NCBI GenBank assembly: GCA_011524535.1
Contig: WTKD01000006.1
Location: 167,601 to 231,600, forward strand
Direction of reading: 5' to 3'
Source of the DNA: Spirochaetaceae bacterium
Lineage (GTDB): Bacteria; Spirochaetota; Spirochaetia; WTKD01
DNA: 64,000 bases
A model generated the notes under the pieces. That model saw only the letters and a program-made list of their open reading frames with translations, did not search any database and was not told where the DNA came from. The position numbers and the translations under genes are program-made. This document shows, piece by piece, positions 38,839 to 49,499 of the stretch. Numbering within the stretch: the first letter of the stretch is position 1; each line of letters opens with the position of its first letter.

Positions 38839-41322
38839 ATGAGTTCTTCTGTGTTGGTGCAGCGTGCGAAATTAGTAGTATGGCTTGGAATACTTGCATG
38901 TGGGGCATATATTGCATTTGCAATTATCCCATACGTATTGTTCAACACAGGTACCCTTGAATTTGCAAGTAAGCCATCGCATTTTTTGGGAGGTCTATTG
39001 TTCAATGCACTTTCGTATATGTCAATAGGCGTCCCATTTTATTTTCTATGTGCAGCGATTTTACTTTTTCGGCGAAATGTCACCCTTCGACTAATCATCG
39101 GATGGACAGCCTCTATTGTCCCCTATGTTTGTTTTGGTATTTCTATACAAGGAATAGCCTCTGGAGCCAATTTTATCGAATCTGGACTGACTATTTTTTT
39201 TGCTGTTATTAGTTTTATAGGTTGGCTCTGGCTTGTGTCTACCATTCCTGGATTGGTTAAGATACATGGGGTATTCCGACGTGATCAGGATGATGCTAGT
39301 GGGCAAAGTCCAACGAATTTTCTTGAGGCGAAAGGTTTTTCTCAGCATGTTTCTGAACATCAACCGGTGCAGGTTGTGGCTGCCACTGAGGCAATTCATG
39401 ATATTGAGGAGGACAATAGATCCTTGGTCCATTTGGTAAAAAGAAATATTGCAAATTTGTTTAAAGATGATATTGAATCCAGTTCAGACTTTTCTTCTGA
39501 AGAAACGAAAATAGTAGAGGAAAAAGACATCACGATAGATGATTTTGATAGGGAAATCGACGAAATTCCAGAATCTCATTATGAAGCTGATCAAATGGAC
39601 GACGAAGAGTTTGTTTCTCTTCATTATCCAGACATAAATTCCGCAGAATTATTGGAATTAGATTCCAAGCAGTCAGATTATATTAAAATTCTTGAACAAT
39701 CTAGCGGAGGTAGAGCAATACAGTCTGAACCTGAAATCTCTACGTCCGGTGATGATCATGATGCGGATGATTATACCCTATTGAGGGATGAAACACAGGA
39801 CAACGAATACGAAGATTCGGAGTATGGATTTGACCTTGCGGGAGATAGTGAAGAAGAAATTTCAGCGAGACCCCTACAAAAAAAGGAATCATTTCGAAAT
39901 ATTCGTAGAGAGGGTGAATATGTGATTCCAACAACAGGTGTGTTAACTTTTGGATCCTATTCAGAACCAAATGATAACATCGAAGCCATGCAAGATAACG
40001 CACAGCGTCTTATCGATACCCTAAAAGAGTTCGGTATTCCAGCTGAAGTATCAAATATACAGAGAGGATCGACGATTACTCGGTTTGAAGTCATTCCGGC
40101 GCGTGGAATAAAACTTAGCAAAATTAGTGCTATTGCAGACAATATTGCGTTACGTTTGGCTGCACATCGAGTTCGAATAGTGGCCCCTATTCCCGGAAAA
40201 GAAGCGGTTGGAATTGAAATTCCAAATAAACATAGAAGAACGGTGTGGTTTGGGGACATTGTTGAAGAAAGTGAACGTTTTTGGGATGCATCCATGAATA
40301 TTCCCATAGTTCTGGGCGAAGGCTTAACGGGGGAAGACTGCGTTATAGATTTGACCAGTACCCCGCACTTGCTTATTGCAGGTGCAACGGGGAGTGGTAA
40401 ATCGGTATGTGTAAATACACTTATATGTTCCATTCTCTACCGATGTGCCCCCGAGGATGTACGTTTAATCCTGATTGATCCCAAGATTGTTGAATTGAGT
40501 TTTTATAATGACATACCACATTTACTAACACCGGTGATTACCGACACAAAAGATGCCCAACGAGTTCTTCAATATTGTTTATCACTGATGGAAGAGCGGT
40601 ATAGCAAATTTGAGCGTACTGGTGTTCGAGATATCGTTTCATTTAATCAAGAAATGAAAGATACTGGGCGTGAAGAAGAAAAACTCTCCTATGTTGCGGT
40701 AATCATTGATGAATTTGCTGACCTTATGGCAGGGTCTAGTAAAGAAACAGAAATATTGGTTTCCCGTTTAATGGCTATGTCTCGAGCCGTTGGTATGCAT
40801 TTTGTGTTGGCGACACAAAGACCATCGACAGACATCATAACTGGGCTAATAAAATCGAATGTGCCCTCACGCATAGCCTTCATGGTTTCTAGCAAAATCG
40901 ATTCTCGTATTATCATTGATTCTGGAGGAGCAGAATCGCTGTTGGGGCGGGGTGATATGTTGTTTTCTTCGTCTTGGGAACCGGGTCCAGAAAGAATCCA
41001 AGCTTCTTTTCTTAGTGAAGAAGATGTACGCAGAGTGGTTACCGAAGTAAAACGGTATGGCGAAGCAAACTATATTGATGAGTGTTTGTTTGATGAGGAG
41101 GCGGAGGAGGCAATTGGAGAATTTCCTGAAGATGAAGACCCACTGCTGAAAGATGCGATAAATTTGGTCGTTCAACAACAAAAAGCCTCTACCTCATACT
41201 TACAGCGTAGATTTAAGATAGGGTACAATCGAGCAGCCCGGCTTATTGATGAAATGGAAAAAAAGAGAATAATCGGACCTATAAACGGGGCTAAACCAAG
41301 GGAAATATTAGTCAAACAGTAG
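38839..41322 (+). CDS. ftsK: DNA translocase FtsK/SpoIIIE
   Basis: N-terminal TM segments, acidic linker, LLIAGATGSGKSVCVNTLI, VIIDEFADLM, LATQRPSTDIITGLIKSNVPSRIAF, C-terminal gamma winged helix. Confidence 0.97.
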   Translation: MSSSVLVQRAKLVVWLGILACGAYIAFAIIPYVLFNTGTLEFASKPSHFLGGLLFNALSYMSIGVPFYFLCAAILLFRRNVTLRLIIGWTASIVPYVCFGISIQGIASGANFIESGLTIFFAVISFIGWLWLVSTIPGLVKIHGVFRRDQDDASGQSPTNFLEAKGFSQHVSEHQPVQVVAATEAIHDIEEDNRSLVHLVKRNIANLFKDDIESSSDFSSEETKIVEEKDITIDDFDREIDEIPESHYEADQMDDEEFVSLHYPDINSAELLELDSKQSDYIKILEQSSGGRAIQSEPEISTSGDDHDADDYTLLRDETQDNEYEDSEYGFDLAGDSEEEISARPLQKKESFRNIRREGEYVIPTTGVLTFGSYSEPNDNIEAMQDNAQRLIDTLKEFGIPAEVSNIQRGSTITRFEVIPARGIKLSKISAIADNIALRLAAHRVRIVAPIPGKEAVGIEIPNKHRRTVWFGDIVEESERFWDASMNIPIVLGEGLTGEDCVIDLTSTPHLLIAGATGSGKSVCVNTLICSILYRCAPEDVRLILIDPKIVELSFYNDIPHLLTPVITDTKDAQRVLQYCLSLMEERYSKFERTGVRDIVSFNQEMKDTGREEEKLSYVAVIIDEFADLMAGSSKETEILVSRLMAMSRAVGMHFVLATQRPSTDIITGLIKSNVPSRIAFMVSSKIDSRIIIDSGGAESLLGRGDMLFSSSWEPGPERIQASFLSEEDVRRVVTEVKRYGEANYIDECLFDEEAEEAIGEFPEDEDPLLKDAINLVVQQQKASTSYLQRRFKIGYNRAARLIDEMEKKRIIGPINGAKPREILVKQ

Positions 41323-41365
41323 AATTAATATTTACATTCGTTTACCTTTTCTATAGAGTATCGGT

Positions 41366-43093
41366 ATGAGGATCTCTAAAAATGTTAGCAATGTTCTGAT
41401 CTTGTGTAGTGTAGGTATATTGCTTGGGATATTTCTGGTTTTCATACTCCTCGACATTCAGAAATTTGAGAATAATAGATTCCTTTTGGAAGAATTTCTC
41501 AATGAAATAAACTCGACAACTACATATATATCTACAGTAGTAACCGCAAAAAGTCCGCTTACCCCAAGCGTTGAACAGTCTATATTGGATTCGTTATCTG
41601 GACTATCTATGTGGATACAAGAATTACAAGAAAATAGCTCGCTCGCTACGCCTAATATGAGATTTCTGGAAGTTGAGGAAGCTATTTTTTCATTAGAGAG
41701 TAACTTCAAAGACATTTTTAATGACAAAAACATTCTTATTCTTAATGAAGCAAGCGATGGATACAAGAACTATTTTTTAAGCATAGGGGTATACGATAGA
41801 TTAACGATAGAACTGGTGAAACTGTCTGCATTTGAGACCTCTCTCAATGATTATCTTCATATAGAACAGAAAAAGATCATGGAGCACATTGGCATCTATA
41901 TTACGTCTTTTATTGTACTGGCGTTTGGGGTCATTGGAATGTATTTTTTGAGAAGAGAATCGAATATATACGTGTACAATCGAGTTGCACAGATATTGAA
42001 ATCGGCACTTCCAGGTTTCAATGATTCTTTACAAGAAAAATCTTATGATCTTGAGAAATTTTTGCAAAAATTTCTGCTAACTATGGAGAATAGGACGCTC
42101 CATTTTGAAGAAAGAGCGAAGGACTTTAACTCTTTCCTAAAAGGGCCTATGGAACTTATTCGTTCAGAGTCAACCTCTACCGAATCTCGGTTGCGATATA
42201 TAAATGATATGTGCAAGGATGTTTCATTAAAAATTGAAAGATTGTTTACAAATACCCGAGAATATATGATTTCAATGTCAATTTTGCAAGATAGCTCAAT
42301 GAAACTTAATCATCTCACGCAGGGAACTCAGAAAATTTCTGGGTATGCTGAAGTGATCGTAAAGAATTTCACCGAAATTCAAGACCTTTTGCAGCATTCG
42401 ATTGCGACATTGACGGATTATATAGGTATGACACAAGCAAATTATGAGAAAACCAATACTGCTTGTGATGCGTCTTACAGTATCGTTAATCAAACGCAAA
42501 AGTATTCTGAAGATATTCTGACTAATTTGAGTTATTTGGAAGATATCTCACATCGATTCACTGTATTGATGCTCAATTTACAAACTTCAGAAACAAAACT
42601 GGGAAAAGGTATGTTGGATGAGATGCACTATCTTAGTGAACATCTTTCAAAGTATATCAAGGGAGCACGTTCTAGATCCGAACAACTAAGAACTTCGATG
42701 TATAGCCTTGAAAAAACGATGGAAGACCTTATTGATTATTTAAGAACAGGGTCTTTGCAAACGATTTCTGTTAAAAAAGAAATTGAACAGCATGTTCAAG
42801 GTGAAAAAATGCTACACTCGCTTAGGTATATTATAAACACGGAGCACGAAACTCTTAACACGATGCAATACATTGCAGAACATGAAAAAGAACGCATCGA
42901 CACGCTCATGGTAGAAACACATATACGATCGAATGCGCTTGCACTAGAAATGGAAGAAGTACATGTAAGGATGGAAGAGATGTTAAGCGGCTTACAGGAA
43001 TCTTATGAAAGAGTGGGGGAAGTGAAAAGCAATATACACAGTTTTAAGAAAATATCATATATTCCGTTAGAGAAGATAAAAATAAACACCTGA
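41366..43093 (+). CDS. Two-TM coiled-coil protein with chemoreceptor-like topology, no obvious MCP signalling tip
   Basis: TM1 near the N-terminus, roughly 130-aa extracytoplasmic segment, TM2 (IYITSFIVLAFGVIGMYFL), long helical cytoplasmic region. Confidence 0.65.
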   Translation: MRISKNVSNVLILCSVGILLGIFLVFILLDIQKFENNRFLLEEFLNEINSTTTYISTVVTAKSPLTPSVEQSILDSLSGLSMWIQELQENSSLATPNMRFLEVEEAIFSLESNFKDIFNDKNILILNEASDGYKNYFLSIGVYDRLTIELVKLSAFETSLNDYLHIEQKKIMEHIGIYITSFIVLAFGVIGMYFLRRESNIYVYNRVAQILKSALPGFNDSLQEKSYDLEKFLQKFLLTMENRTLHFEERAKDFNSFLKGPMELIRSESTSTESRLRYINDMCKDVSLKIERLFTNTREYMISMSILQDSSMKLNHLTQGTQKISGYAEVIVKNFTEIQDLLQHSIATLTDYIGMTQANYEKTNTACDASYSIVNQTQKYSEDILTNLSYLEDISHRFTVLMLNLQTSETKLGKGMLDEMHYLSEHLSKYIKGARSRSEQLRTSMYSLEKTMEDLIDYLRTGSLQTISVKKEIEQHVQGEKMLHSLRYIINTEHETLNTMQYIAEHEKERIDTLMVETHIRSNALALEMEEVHVRMEEMLSGLQESYERVGEVKSNIHSFKKISYIPLEKIKINT

Positions 43094-43124
43094 CACCGCC
43101 AATTAGTCCAATATATACTAGAGA

Positions 43125-44627
43125 GTGCTTTGTCTGACCGTGTTTGCTTCTGATAGGGTAGTATTCCGCCAAACAATACAAAATATTCCGGCTCACATTG
43201 GACTTATTGAGTGTAGATTTGATGGAATAAGGGATATCGACAAGTCGGACATAGATGAGGCCGGAAGGGTATTGGCGATGGCGCCTCAATCCATACGCAG
43301 TATTGCAACAATTCGTCGTTCTTGTGATGGAGGTCGCTGGATTGGCTCAGAATCTGTACGGCAATCCTTACTTTCTTATTGTATACAATCATCATATTTT
43401 GATTTTGTTGATGTGGAGGAGGATGTGTATTGTGAGGGTATGCAGCACGTTCCTAATACGAGGGATTCCCGAATAGAGGCATCGAAGGAAGATAGAGCTT
43501 CGCATGAGGCCGCCATTATCTGTTCTTTTCACGATTGCACGAAAACGCCAACTGATATACAAGAACGGGTAGATAGAATGTGCTCATACGGCACGATTAT
43601 CAAGCTTGCTGTTATGCTTAATGCAAGCAAGGATCAATTACAGCTTATTGAAATTGCAAGACATCTCCAGAAACACAAGAAAAATGACTATATATTGATT
43701 GGGATGGGTATTTTTGGGAGATGGAGTCGCATATTGTACAAAAAACTTGGCTCAATGTTCACCTATGCCCATAATTCTATCGATCCACCAGCTCCAGGAA
43801 TGATGACTTATAGCGAGCTGATAGAGTTATATCGTGTAGATCAGCATTCGGAGGGAACAAAAATATTCGGTATTATTGGAAACCCCTTGGAGCATAGCCA
43901 TTCTCCAGCCTTCCATAATGCCATATTTTCTGAAAATACCGCAAATGCGGTATATGTCCCGTTTCCTACCGATGATTGCCAGACATTTTTTACATTCGCG
44001 AAAACTCTGGCTATAGAAGGGTTTTCTGTGACTGTTCCGCATAAACGCAGTGTTATGAAGTATCTGCAGGTGATAGAATCACAGGCAACGGCTTGTTCTG
44101 CAGTTAATACGGTTATTATGGAATCATCGGGCTATGTCGGGCATAATACGGATTATTTTGGTTTTCTGGAACCTTTGAGAGAGGCTTTTTCTGAACGATT
44201 GATTACTGGGAAGCTCCGTGCTGCAATGATAGGAGCCGGGGGGGCAGCATCAGCGGTCCTGGCTGGTCTGGTTGATCTTGGATGCCAGGTGATTATATAT
44301 AATCGCACGCTTTCAAAAGCAGAATTGCTTGCTAGAAAATACGATGATGAGGTATGCGCAGAACAACTTAGATCAACTATTGATGCGGGACACGATATAA
44401 TCGTTCAATGTACTGATATCGGTATGTATCCCAATAGAGAAGAATCGCCAATTCCCGATTATGATTTTTCTGGAAAGGAGATTGTGTATGATCTTATATA
44501 CAATCCCGCACCAACAGCCTTTCTAGCACGAGCACAGGCTGCTGGATGCTTGTGTATTACCGGTGAACCGATGTTTCGATTGCAGGCAAAATGTCAGTCT
44601 GAAATGTTCTTGAATCGGTTGAAATGA
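43125..44627 (+). CDS. aroDE: Bifunctional 3-dehydroquinate dehydratase (type I)/shikimate dehydrogenase
   Basis: AroD motifs IECRFD, CSFHDCTKTPT, TIIKLAVM, MGIFGRWSRILYKKLGSMFTYA; AroE motifs GIIGNPLEHSHSPAFHNAIF, FSVTVPHK, NTDYFGF. GTG start. Confidence 0.92.
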   Translation: MLCLTVFASDRVVFRQTIQNIPAHIGLIECRFDGIRDIDKSDIDEAGRVLAMAPQSIRSIATIRRSCDGGRWIGSESVRQSLLSYCIQSSYFDFVDVEEDVYCEGMQHVPNTRDSRIEASKEDRASHEAAIICSFHDCTKTPTDIQERVDRMCSYGTIIKLAVMLNASKDQLQLIEIARHLQKHKKNDYILIGMGIFGRWSRILYKKLGSMFTYAHNSIDPPAPGMMTYSELIELYRVDQHSEGTKIFGIIGNPLEHSHSPAFHNAIFSENTANAVYVPFPTDDCQTFFTFAKTLAIEGFSVTVPHKRSVMKYLQVIESQATACSAVNTVIMESSGYVGHNTDYFGFLEPLREAFSERLITGKLRAAMIGAGGAASAVLAGLVDLGCQVIIYNRTLSKAELLARKYDDEVCAEQLRSTIDAGHDIIVQCTDIGMYPNREESPIPDYDFSGKEIVYDLIYNPAPTAFLARAQAAGCLCITGEPMFRLQAKCQSEMFLNRLK

Positions 44628-44670
44628 TGGGTTTAACGCTATTCAAATGATATATCAAAAGAGGAAATAA

Positions 44671-45078
44671 TCAGGGATTTGTCGGTTGCATGCCAAAGAA
44701 TTTTTCTTCTATGATTTTTGAATACTGGAGAGCTTCATGTTCTTCTTGGAATGTTTCCAGGAATATTCCAAATATCCAACCAGTGTAATCTTCGTATTGT
44801 ACCTTGTACCATGGTGCATAGAGACCGAATTGAATATCTGACTGTTTGGTGACAAAATCGATGGTGATTATGTCTCCTCCCCGCATGAGTGTTTGTATGG
44901 AGGATTGACTATCTGCTCGTGTGTGCAGTTTCGCATATGCTTCTTGAACGACACCGATCGAGCGGTCCTTATACAGTTCATCGGTAGACGATTCTTCGGC
45001 GGCACAGCCCATCAAAAAAATGAGTATTATTCTGAAAGGCAATAGTTTCAACGGGTGATACAGCTGGTGAGGGATCAT
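44671..45078 (-). CDS. SH3-domain (bacterial SH3-like) lipoprotein
   Basis: Lipobox IFLMGC; AKLHTRADSQSSIQTLMRGGDIITI...WYKVQYEDYTGWIFGIFLE; TAATG overlap with uvrB. Confidence 0.75.
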   Translation of the reverse strand: MIPHQLYHPLKLLPFRIILIFLMGCAAEESSTDELYKDRSIGVVQEAYAKLHTRADSQSSIQTLMRGGDIITIDFVTKQSDIQFGLYAPWYKVQYEDYTGWIFGIFLETFQEEHEALQYSKIIEEKFFGMQPTNP

Positions 45079-47087
45079 TATCTATCTCCCATTTTTTTTA
45101 ATGATGCAATTTCATCCCGAAGCGTAACTGCTTCTTCGAAAGCAAGCCGTTCTGCTGCTTCGCGCATTTGTTCTTCTAAAAGTTGTATATATTTTTTTCG
45201 CTCGGTGCGATTGAATATATTGTATTCTTGTTTTAATAATTCAACCGAGTAGGCTGCTTGCTTTTCGCGCATTGTTCGCTCGCGGGCGATGATTTCATAA
45301 ATGGCTTTTTGTATCGATGCTGGTTGTATATTGTGTGCATGGTTGTATTCTTCTTGGATAGCTCTTCTACGATCTGTTTCTTCGATAGCTTTTTGCATGG
45401 CATCAGAGATTTTGTCTGCGTACATAATCACTGTTCCGTGTTCATTGCGAGCAGCGCGACCGATTGTTTGGATGAGCGAGGTGGCTGATCGTAAGAACCC
45501 AACCTTATCGGCGTCCAAGATAGCAACAAGTGAGACTTCGGGTAAATCGAGCCCCTCTCGAAGTAGGTTTATACCGACTAGAACATCGAATACACCATTG
45601 CGGAGGTCAGTAAGCAGTTCAACTCTTTCGATGGTTTCGGTGTCAGAATGAAGATATCGTGCTCGAACTCCGAGTCCGCTTAGGTAGTCGGTAAGATTTT
45701 CGGCAAGTTTTTTTGTTAGAGTGGTGATCAATACGCGTTCTCTTTTTTCTACCCGGTTTTGTATCTCTTCGTAGAGATTTTCCATTTGTCCTTCTGTTTT
45801 TCTTACCGATATTTTTGGATCTAGCAGACCCGTGGGGCGGATGATTTGTTCGGTTACTTTGCTTGCAAGTCTGGATTCTTCAGAACCCGGGGTTGCGCTT
45901 ACGAGAACACATCGATTGATAAGTGCCTCAAATTCGGTTGAACGTAACGGCCGGTTGTCTAGAGCGGAGGGTAGTCTGAACCCGTGTTCCACAAGCATGG
46001 TTTTTCGTGCTCGATCTCCGTTGTACATAGCTCGGACCTGGGGAAGTGTTACATGGGATTCATCTATAAAGCACAAAGATGATTTAGGGAAGTAGTCGAG
46101 TAATACCGATGGGCGTTCACCTTCGTCTCTACCGCCGAGAATACGAGAATAATTCTCGATCCCACTACAGGTTCCTGTTTCTTGAAGCATATCGATATCG
46201 AATTGAACCCTTGCTTTGAGTCTTTGTGCTTCTACCATCCTTCCTTCTTCGAGCAATGATGCTTCTCTTATTTCCAGCTCGGCGAGTAATTCTGGAATCG
46301 CTCGATCGAGTACCGATCTTTCAACGATGTAATTTCTTGCTGGAAAAATGGTCAAAGAATCTACCTCACGTATCAATTCGAGGGAGACAGGATGCCGAAT
46401 GGATATTTGTTTTATTTCATCCCAATCTAGCTCAATGCGGTAGACAAAAAGTTCATAGGCAGAGCATACATCTATGGTTTCTCCACGTACACGGAAGGTT
46501 CCGCGTTCCAGTGATATATCATTTCGAGTATATTGCAAATCGATGAGATTTTTCTTGCATTTATTGATATCGAGTTTGGTCCCTCGTTTGAGAAATAATT
46601 GATAGTAGGCAAAACTTGTTGGACTTCCGATGCCGTATATGCATGAGACAGAGGCAACAACGATCACATCGGAACGGGTCAGTAAATTTGTAGTTGCGGA
46701 TAGGCGTAGGCGTTCTATTTCATCATTTATCGAAGAATCTTTTTCGATGTACAAATCTCGAGAGGGAATATAAGCCTCAGGTTGATAGTAATCGTAATAA
46801 GAAACAAAATATTCTACGGCGTTATTTGGAAAGAAATCTTTGAATTCACGATAGAGCTGAGCTGCCAGGGTTTTGTTGTGTGAGAGAATTAGGCTTGGTT
46901 GATTGAGGCGTTCGATAACATTCGCCATAATAAATGTTTTTCCAGATCCTGTGATTCCATGTAGGCATTGAAATCGCTCTCCGTCTTCTATACCTTCTAC
47001 CAATGAATCAACCGATTGTTTCTGTGTGTCGGTAAGAGAATAGGAGGATTTCAAGTCGAACGTGTTGTGTTGGATATTTATTCCCAT
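45078..47087 (-). CDS. uvrB: Excinuclease ABC subunit UvrB
   Basis: LHGITGSGKTFIMANVI; YFVSYYDYYQPEAYIPSRDLYIEKDSSIN; GINLLREGLDLPEVSLVAILDADKVGFLRS; C-terminal UVR motif. Confidence 0.98.
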   Translation of the reverse strand: MGINIQHNTFDLKSSYSLTDTQKQSVDSLVEGIEDGERFQCLHGITGSGKTFIMANVIERLNQPSLILSHNKTLAAQLYREFKDFFPNNAVEYFVSYYDYYQPEAYIPSRDLYIEKDSSINDEIERLRLSATTNLLTRSDVIVVASVSCIYGIGSPTSFAYYQLFLKRGTKLDINKCKKNLIDLQYTRNDISLERGTFRVRGETIDVCSAYELFVYRIELDWDEIKQISIRHPVSLELIREVDSLTIFPARNYIVERSVLDRAIPELLAELEIREASLLEEGRMVEAQRLKARVQFDIDMLQETGTCSGIENYSRILGGRDEGERPSVLLDYFPKSSLCFIDESHVTLPQVRAMYNGDRARKTMLVEHGFRLPSALDNRPLRSTEFEALINRCVLVSATPGSEESRLASKVTEQIIRPTGLLDPKISVRKTEGQMENLYEEIQNRVEKRERVLITTLTKKLAENLTDYLSGLGVRARYLHSDTETIERVELLTDLRNGVFDVLVGINLLREGLDLPEVSLVAILDADKVGFLRSATSLIQTIGRAARNEHGTVIMYADKISDAMQKAIEETDRRRAIQEEYNHAHNIQPASIQKAIYEIIARERTMREKQAAYSVELLKQEYNIFNRTERKKYIQLLEEQMREAAERLAFEEAVTLRDEIASLKKMGDR

Positions 47088-48343
47088 TGTTGCTCCTGTG
47101 GTCGTTCTGAAAGTATTATCACGGTTGTTTTTCTTGTTCCATCTGAACGGATATAGGTAATATTAACGGTTTCTCCAGGTCTATTGTCCTCGAGGGCTTC
47201 GTAAAAATTGGCAATACTTTTTATTGGGGTGCCATCTATTTCAATAATAATATCTCCACCAAGATATATGCTCGTATTCCCGTAGAAGACCTCCGTTTTT
47301 CCCCCCTTTAATCCAGCATCGTCGGCATTACCGCCTCGAACAATTTGCGAGACGAGTATTCCTCGGTCAACCGGCAAATCTGCGTACTCTACCAATCGCG
47401 GGAAAATTTGTCGGGGGATGATGTCTATCCATCCACGCTGCACAAATCCAAATTGGATCAAGTCGGGAATAACCCTGCGTGCGGTATCAACAGGGACGGC
47501 AAATCCAACGCCCACCGAGCCTCCAGAAGGGGTATATATCATGGTGTTGATGCCTACCATGACTCCACGGCTGTCCAGAAGGGGTCCGCCACTGTTCCCT
47601 GGGTTTATGGATGCGTCGGTTTGAATCATATTGTTTATTATCAGGTTTTGATCAGTACGAATCGGTCTTCCAAGGCCCGAGACTATACCAATAGTAAGCG
47701 TTCTATCTAGACCAAAGGGGTTTCCTATCGCTAGGACTTGTTGTCCGATTTGAAGGTTTTCCGATGAGCCGAGAGGGATGGGGGATAGGCTTCGATCCTC
47801 TGGATCAAAATAAAGAATAGCAAGGTCGTTCTCCGAGTCAACACCAACGATTTCTGCTGACATAGATGTGTTATCGGATAAAGTTAATACGATATCCGAT
47901 GCGCCTTTTACAACATGATAATTCGTTAGAACATACCCCCGCTCATCGATTATGGAGCCCGATCCTGTGTTTCCTTCTTGGGGGACCGGTTCAAGAAACC
48001 AATTGTAGGCGATTACTTTGGTTGATATGTTTACAACTCCTTCGTTTCTCGAACGATATATGGAAATTGTTTCCCGTTCACCTTGTGTTAATCCGCCGGA
48101 TTGTACTGTGATAGGGTCGATTTCGTTTGAAAAGGTGTCTGGTGTGGTCGAAAGGGATTCCGAAGCATCGGCTAGGTCCGACTGGTTGGTTTGTAATTCT
48201 TCTTCGAGTACGTCTGGATTTTGTGGCTGGGTGTCTACTGTTTGCGCACTATCACGATTTGGATAATTTTGCCCTAGTCTAAAGAAGAAAAAGAAAGAAC
48301 CCAAGAGAAAAGCAGATACCAATATAAAGGGTCGGGCCTTCAT
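47078..48343 (-). CDS. htrA: HtrA/DegP-type trypsin-like serine protease with PDZ domain
   Basis: GSGSIIDERGYVLTNYHVV, ENDLAILYF, INPGNSGGPLLDSRG, C-terminal PDZ region. Confidence 0.95.
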   Translation of the reverse strand: MKARPFILVSAFLLGSFFFFFRLGQNYPNRDSAQTVDTQPQNPDVLEEELQTNQSDLADASESLSTTPDTFSNEIDPITVQSGGLTQGERETISIYRSRNEGVVNISTKVIAYNWFLEPVPQEGNTGSGSIIDERGYVLTNYHVVKGASDIVLTLSDNTSMSAEIVGVDSENDLAILYFDPEDRSLSPIPLGSSENLQIGQQVLAIGNPFGLDRTLTIGIVSGLGRPIRTDQNLIINNMIQTDASINPGNSGGPLLDSRGVMVGINTMIYTPSGGSVGVGFAVPVDTARRVIPDLIQFGFVQRGWIDIIPRQIFPRLVEYADLPVDRGILVSQIVRGGNADDAGLKGGKTEVFYGNTSIYLGGDIIIEIDGTPIKSIANFYEALEDNRPGETVNITYIRSDGTRKTTVIILSERPQEQQWE

Positions 48344-48512
48344 TACGTAGTATATTCTTCAATTGAAGGGTTCCTCAAGAATATGAGCTTTATTTTGGAG
48401 GTCATTTGGTCCATAGGTGTCTGATTTATTGCGGTTTGATATACTATCGTAAGTTGTGAAAAAATGAGTTCACATTATTTCATTTCGCAACAACTAAAGA
48501 AAAGGAGTACAC

Positions 48513-49499
48513 ATGGCAGAGTTTAAACTACCTGGTTTTTTACGCAAGTCAAATATGATTGTTATCGTCGTCGTCGTCGTGCTGATTATTGTGTTAGCGC
48601 TTAGCAGTCTGTTTGTGGTAGACCAAACCGAAGAATCTATTGTCTTGCTCTTCGGTGAGTACAGTAGAACGGTTGGACCAGGGTTACACCTAAAATTACC
48701 ATTGGGAATAGAAACAAGTGAAAATGTTCCTACTCAGATAATCCAGAACATGAGTTTTGGGTTTAGAACCGAGAGGCCAGGAATAAATACAGTGTTTTCT
48801 AATGTTGATTTCCCCGAGGAATCGATCATGCTTACGGGAGATTTAAACATAGTCGATGTTGAGTGGATCATTCAGTATCGTATAGAAGACCCAAGAGCCT
48901 GGTTATTCAATGTTGAAGATAAAGACACAACTATACGAGATATTTCGCAATCAATAGTAAATCAATTGGTAGGAGACCGATCGATCATAGATATACTCAG
49001 CGATGAGAGGCCGAATATAGAATTCTTTGCGCAGGAATCTATGAATGAAATTTTTGATAATTACAAATTAGGGATTGAGATTACCGCTGTACGTTTACAA
49101 AATATTGTACCTCCTGTTGGGCGGGTTCAAGATTCATTTGAAGATGTGAACCGCGCTGTCCAGGATATGAATCGACTTATTAACGAAGGGCGCGAAGCCT
49201 ACAACAAAGAGATACCGCGTACCCGTGGTGAGGGAGAACAACTTGTGAAAATTGCAGAAGGGTATGCAACCGAACGTGTGAACCGAGCCCGAGGTGATGC
49301 TGATCGATTTCTTTCGGTCTTGAGTGAATACAATCAAGATCCTCTCACTATGCGGTCTAGGTTGTATTATGAAATTCTTGAAGAAGTACTTCCAAAGGAA
49401 GGAACCACACGCGTTCTTGATCGAGGTATTGATACGGCTATCCCATTTTTTAACTTCTTACCTAATACATCGACTCTTAATCAGGAGGGTACACAATGA
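48513..49499 (+). CDS. hflK: HflK, SPFH/prohibitin-family membrane protease modulator
   Basis: N-terminal TM then VDQTEESIVLLFGEYSRTVGPGLHLKLP; pairs with HflC. Confidence 0.93.
   Translation: MAEFKLPGFLRKSNMIVIVVVVVLIIVLALSSLFVVDQTEESIVLLFGEYSRTVGPGLHLKLPLGIETSENVPTQIIQNMSFGFRTERPGINTVFSNVDFPEESIMLTGDLNIVDVEWIIQYRIEDPRAWLFNVEDKDTTIRDISQSIVNQLVGDRSIIDILSDERPNIEFFAQESMNEIFDNYKLGIEITAVRLQNIVPPVGRVQDSFEDVNRAVQDMNRLINEGREAYNKEIPRTRGEGEQLVKIAEGYATERVNRARGDADRFLSVLSEYNQDPLTMRSRLYYEILEEVLPKEGTTRVLDRGIDTAIPFFNFLPNTSTLNQEGTQ

Noticed and set aside
48565-48579. (TCG)5 trinucleotide repeat at the start of hflK, considered as a phase-variation tract
   Set aside because: Short, in-frame trinucleotide encoding valines of a TM helix; length change would not shift the frame.
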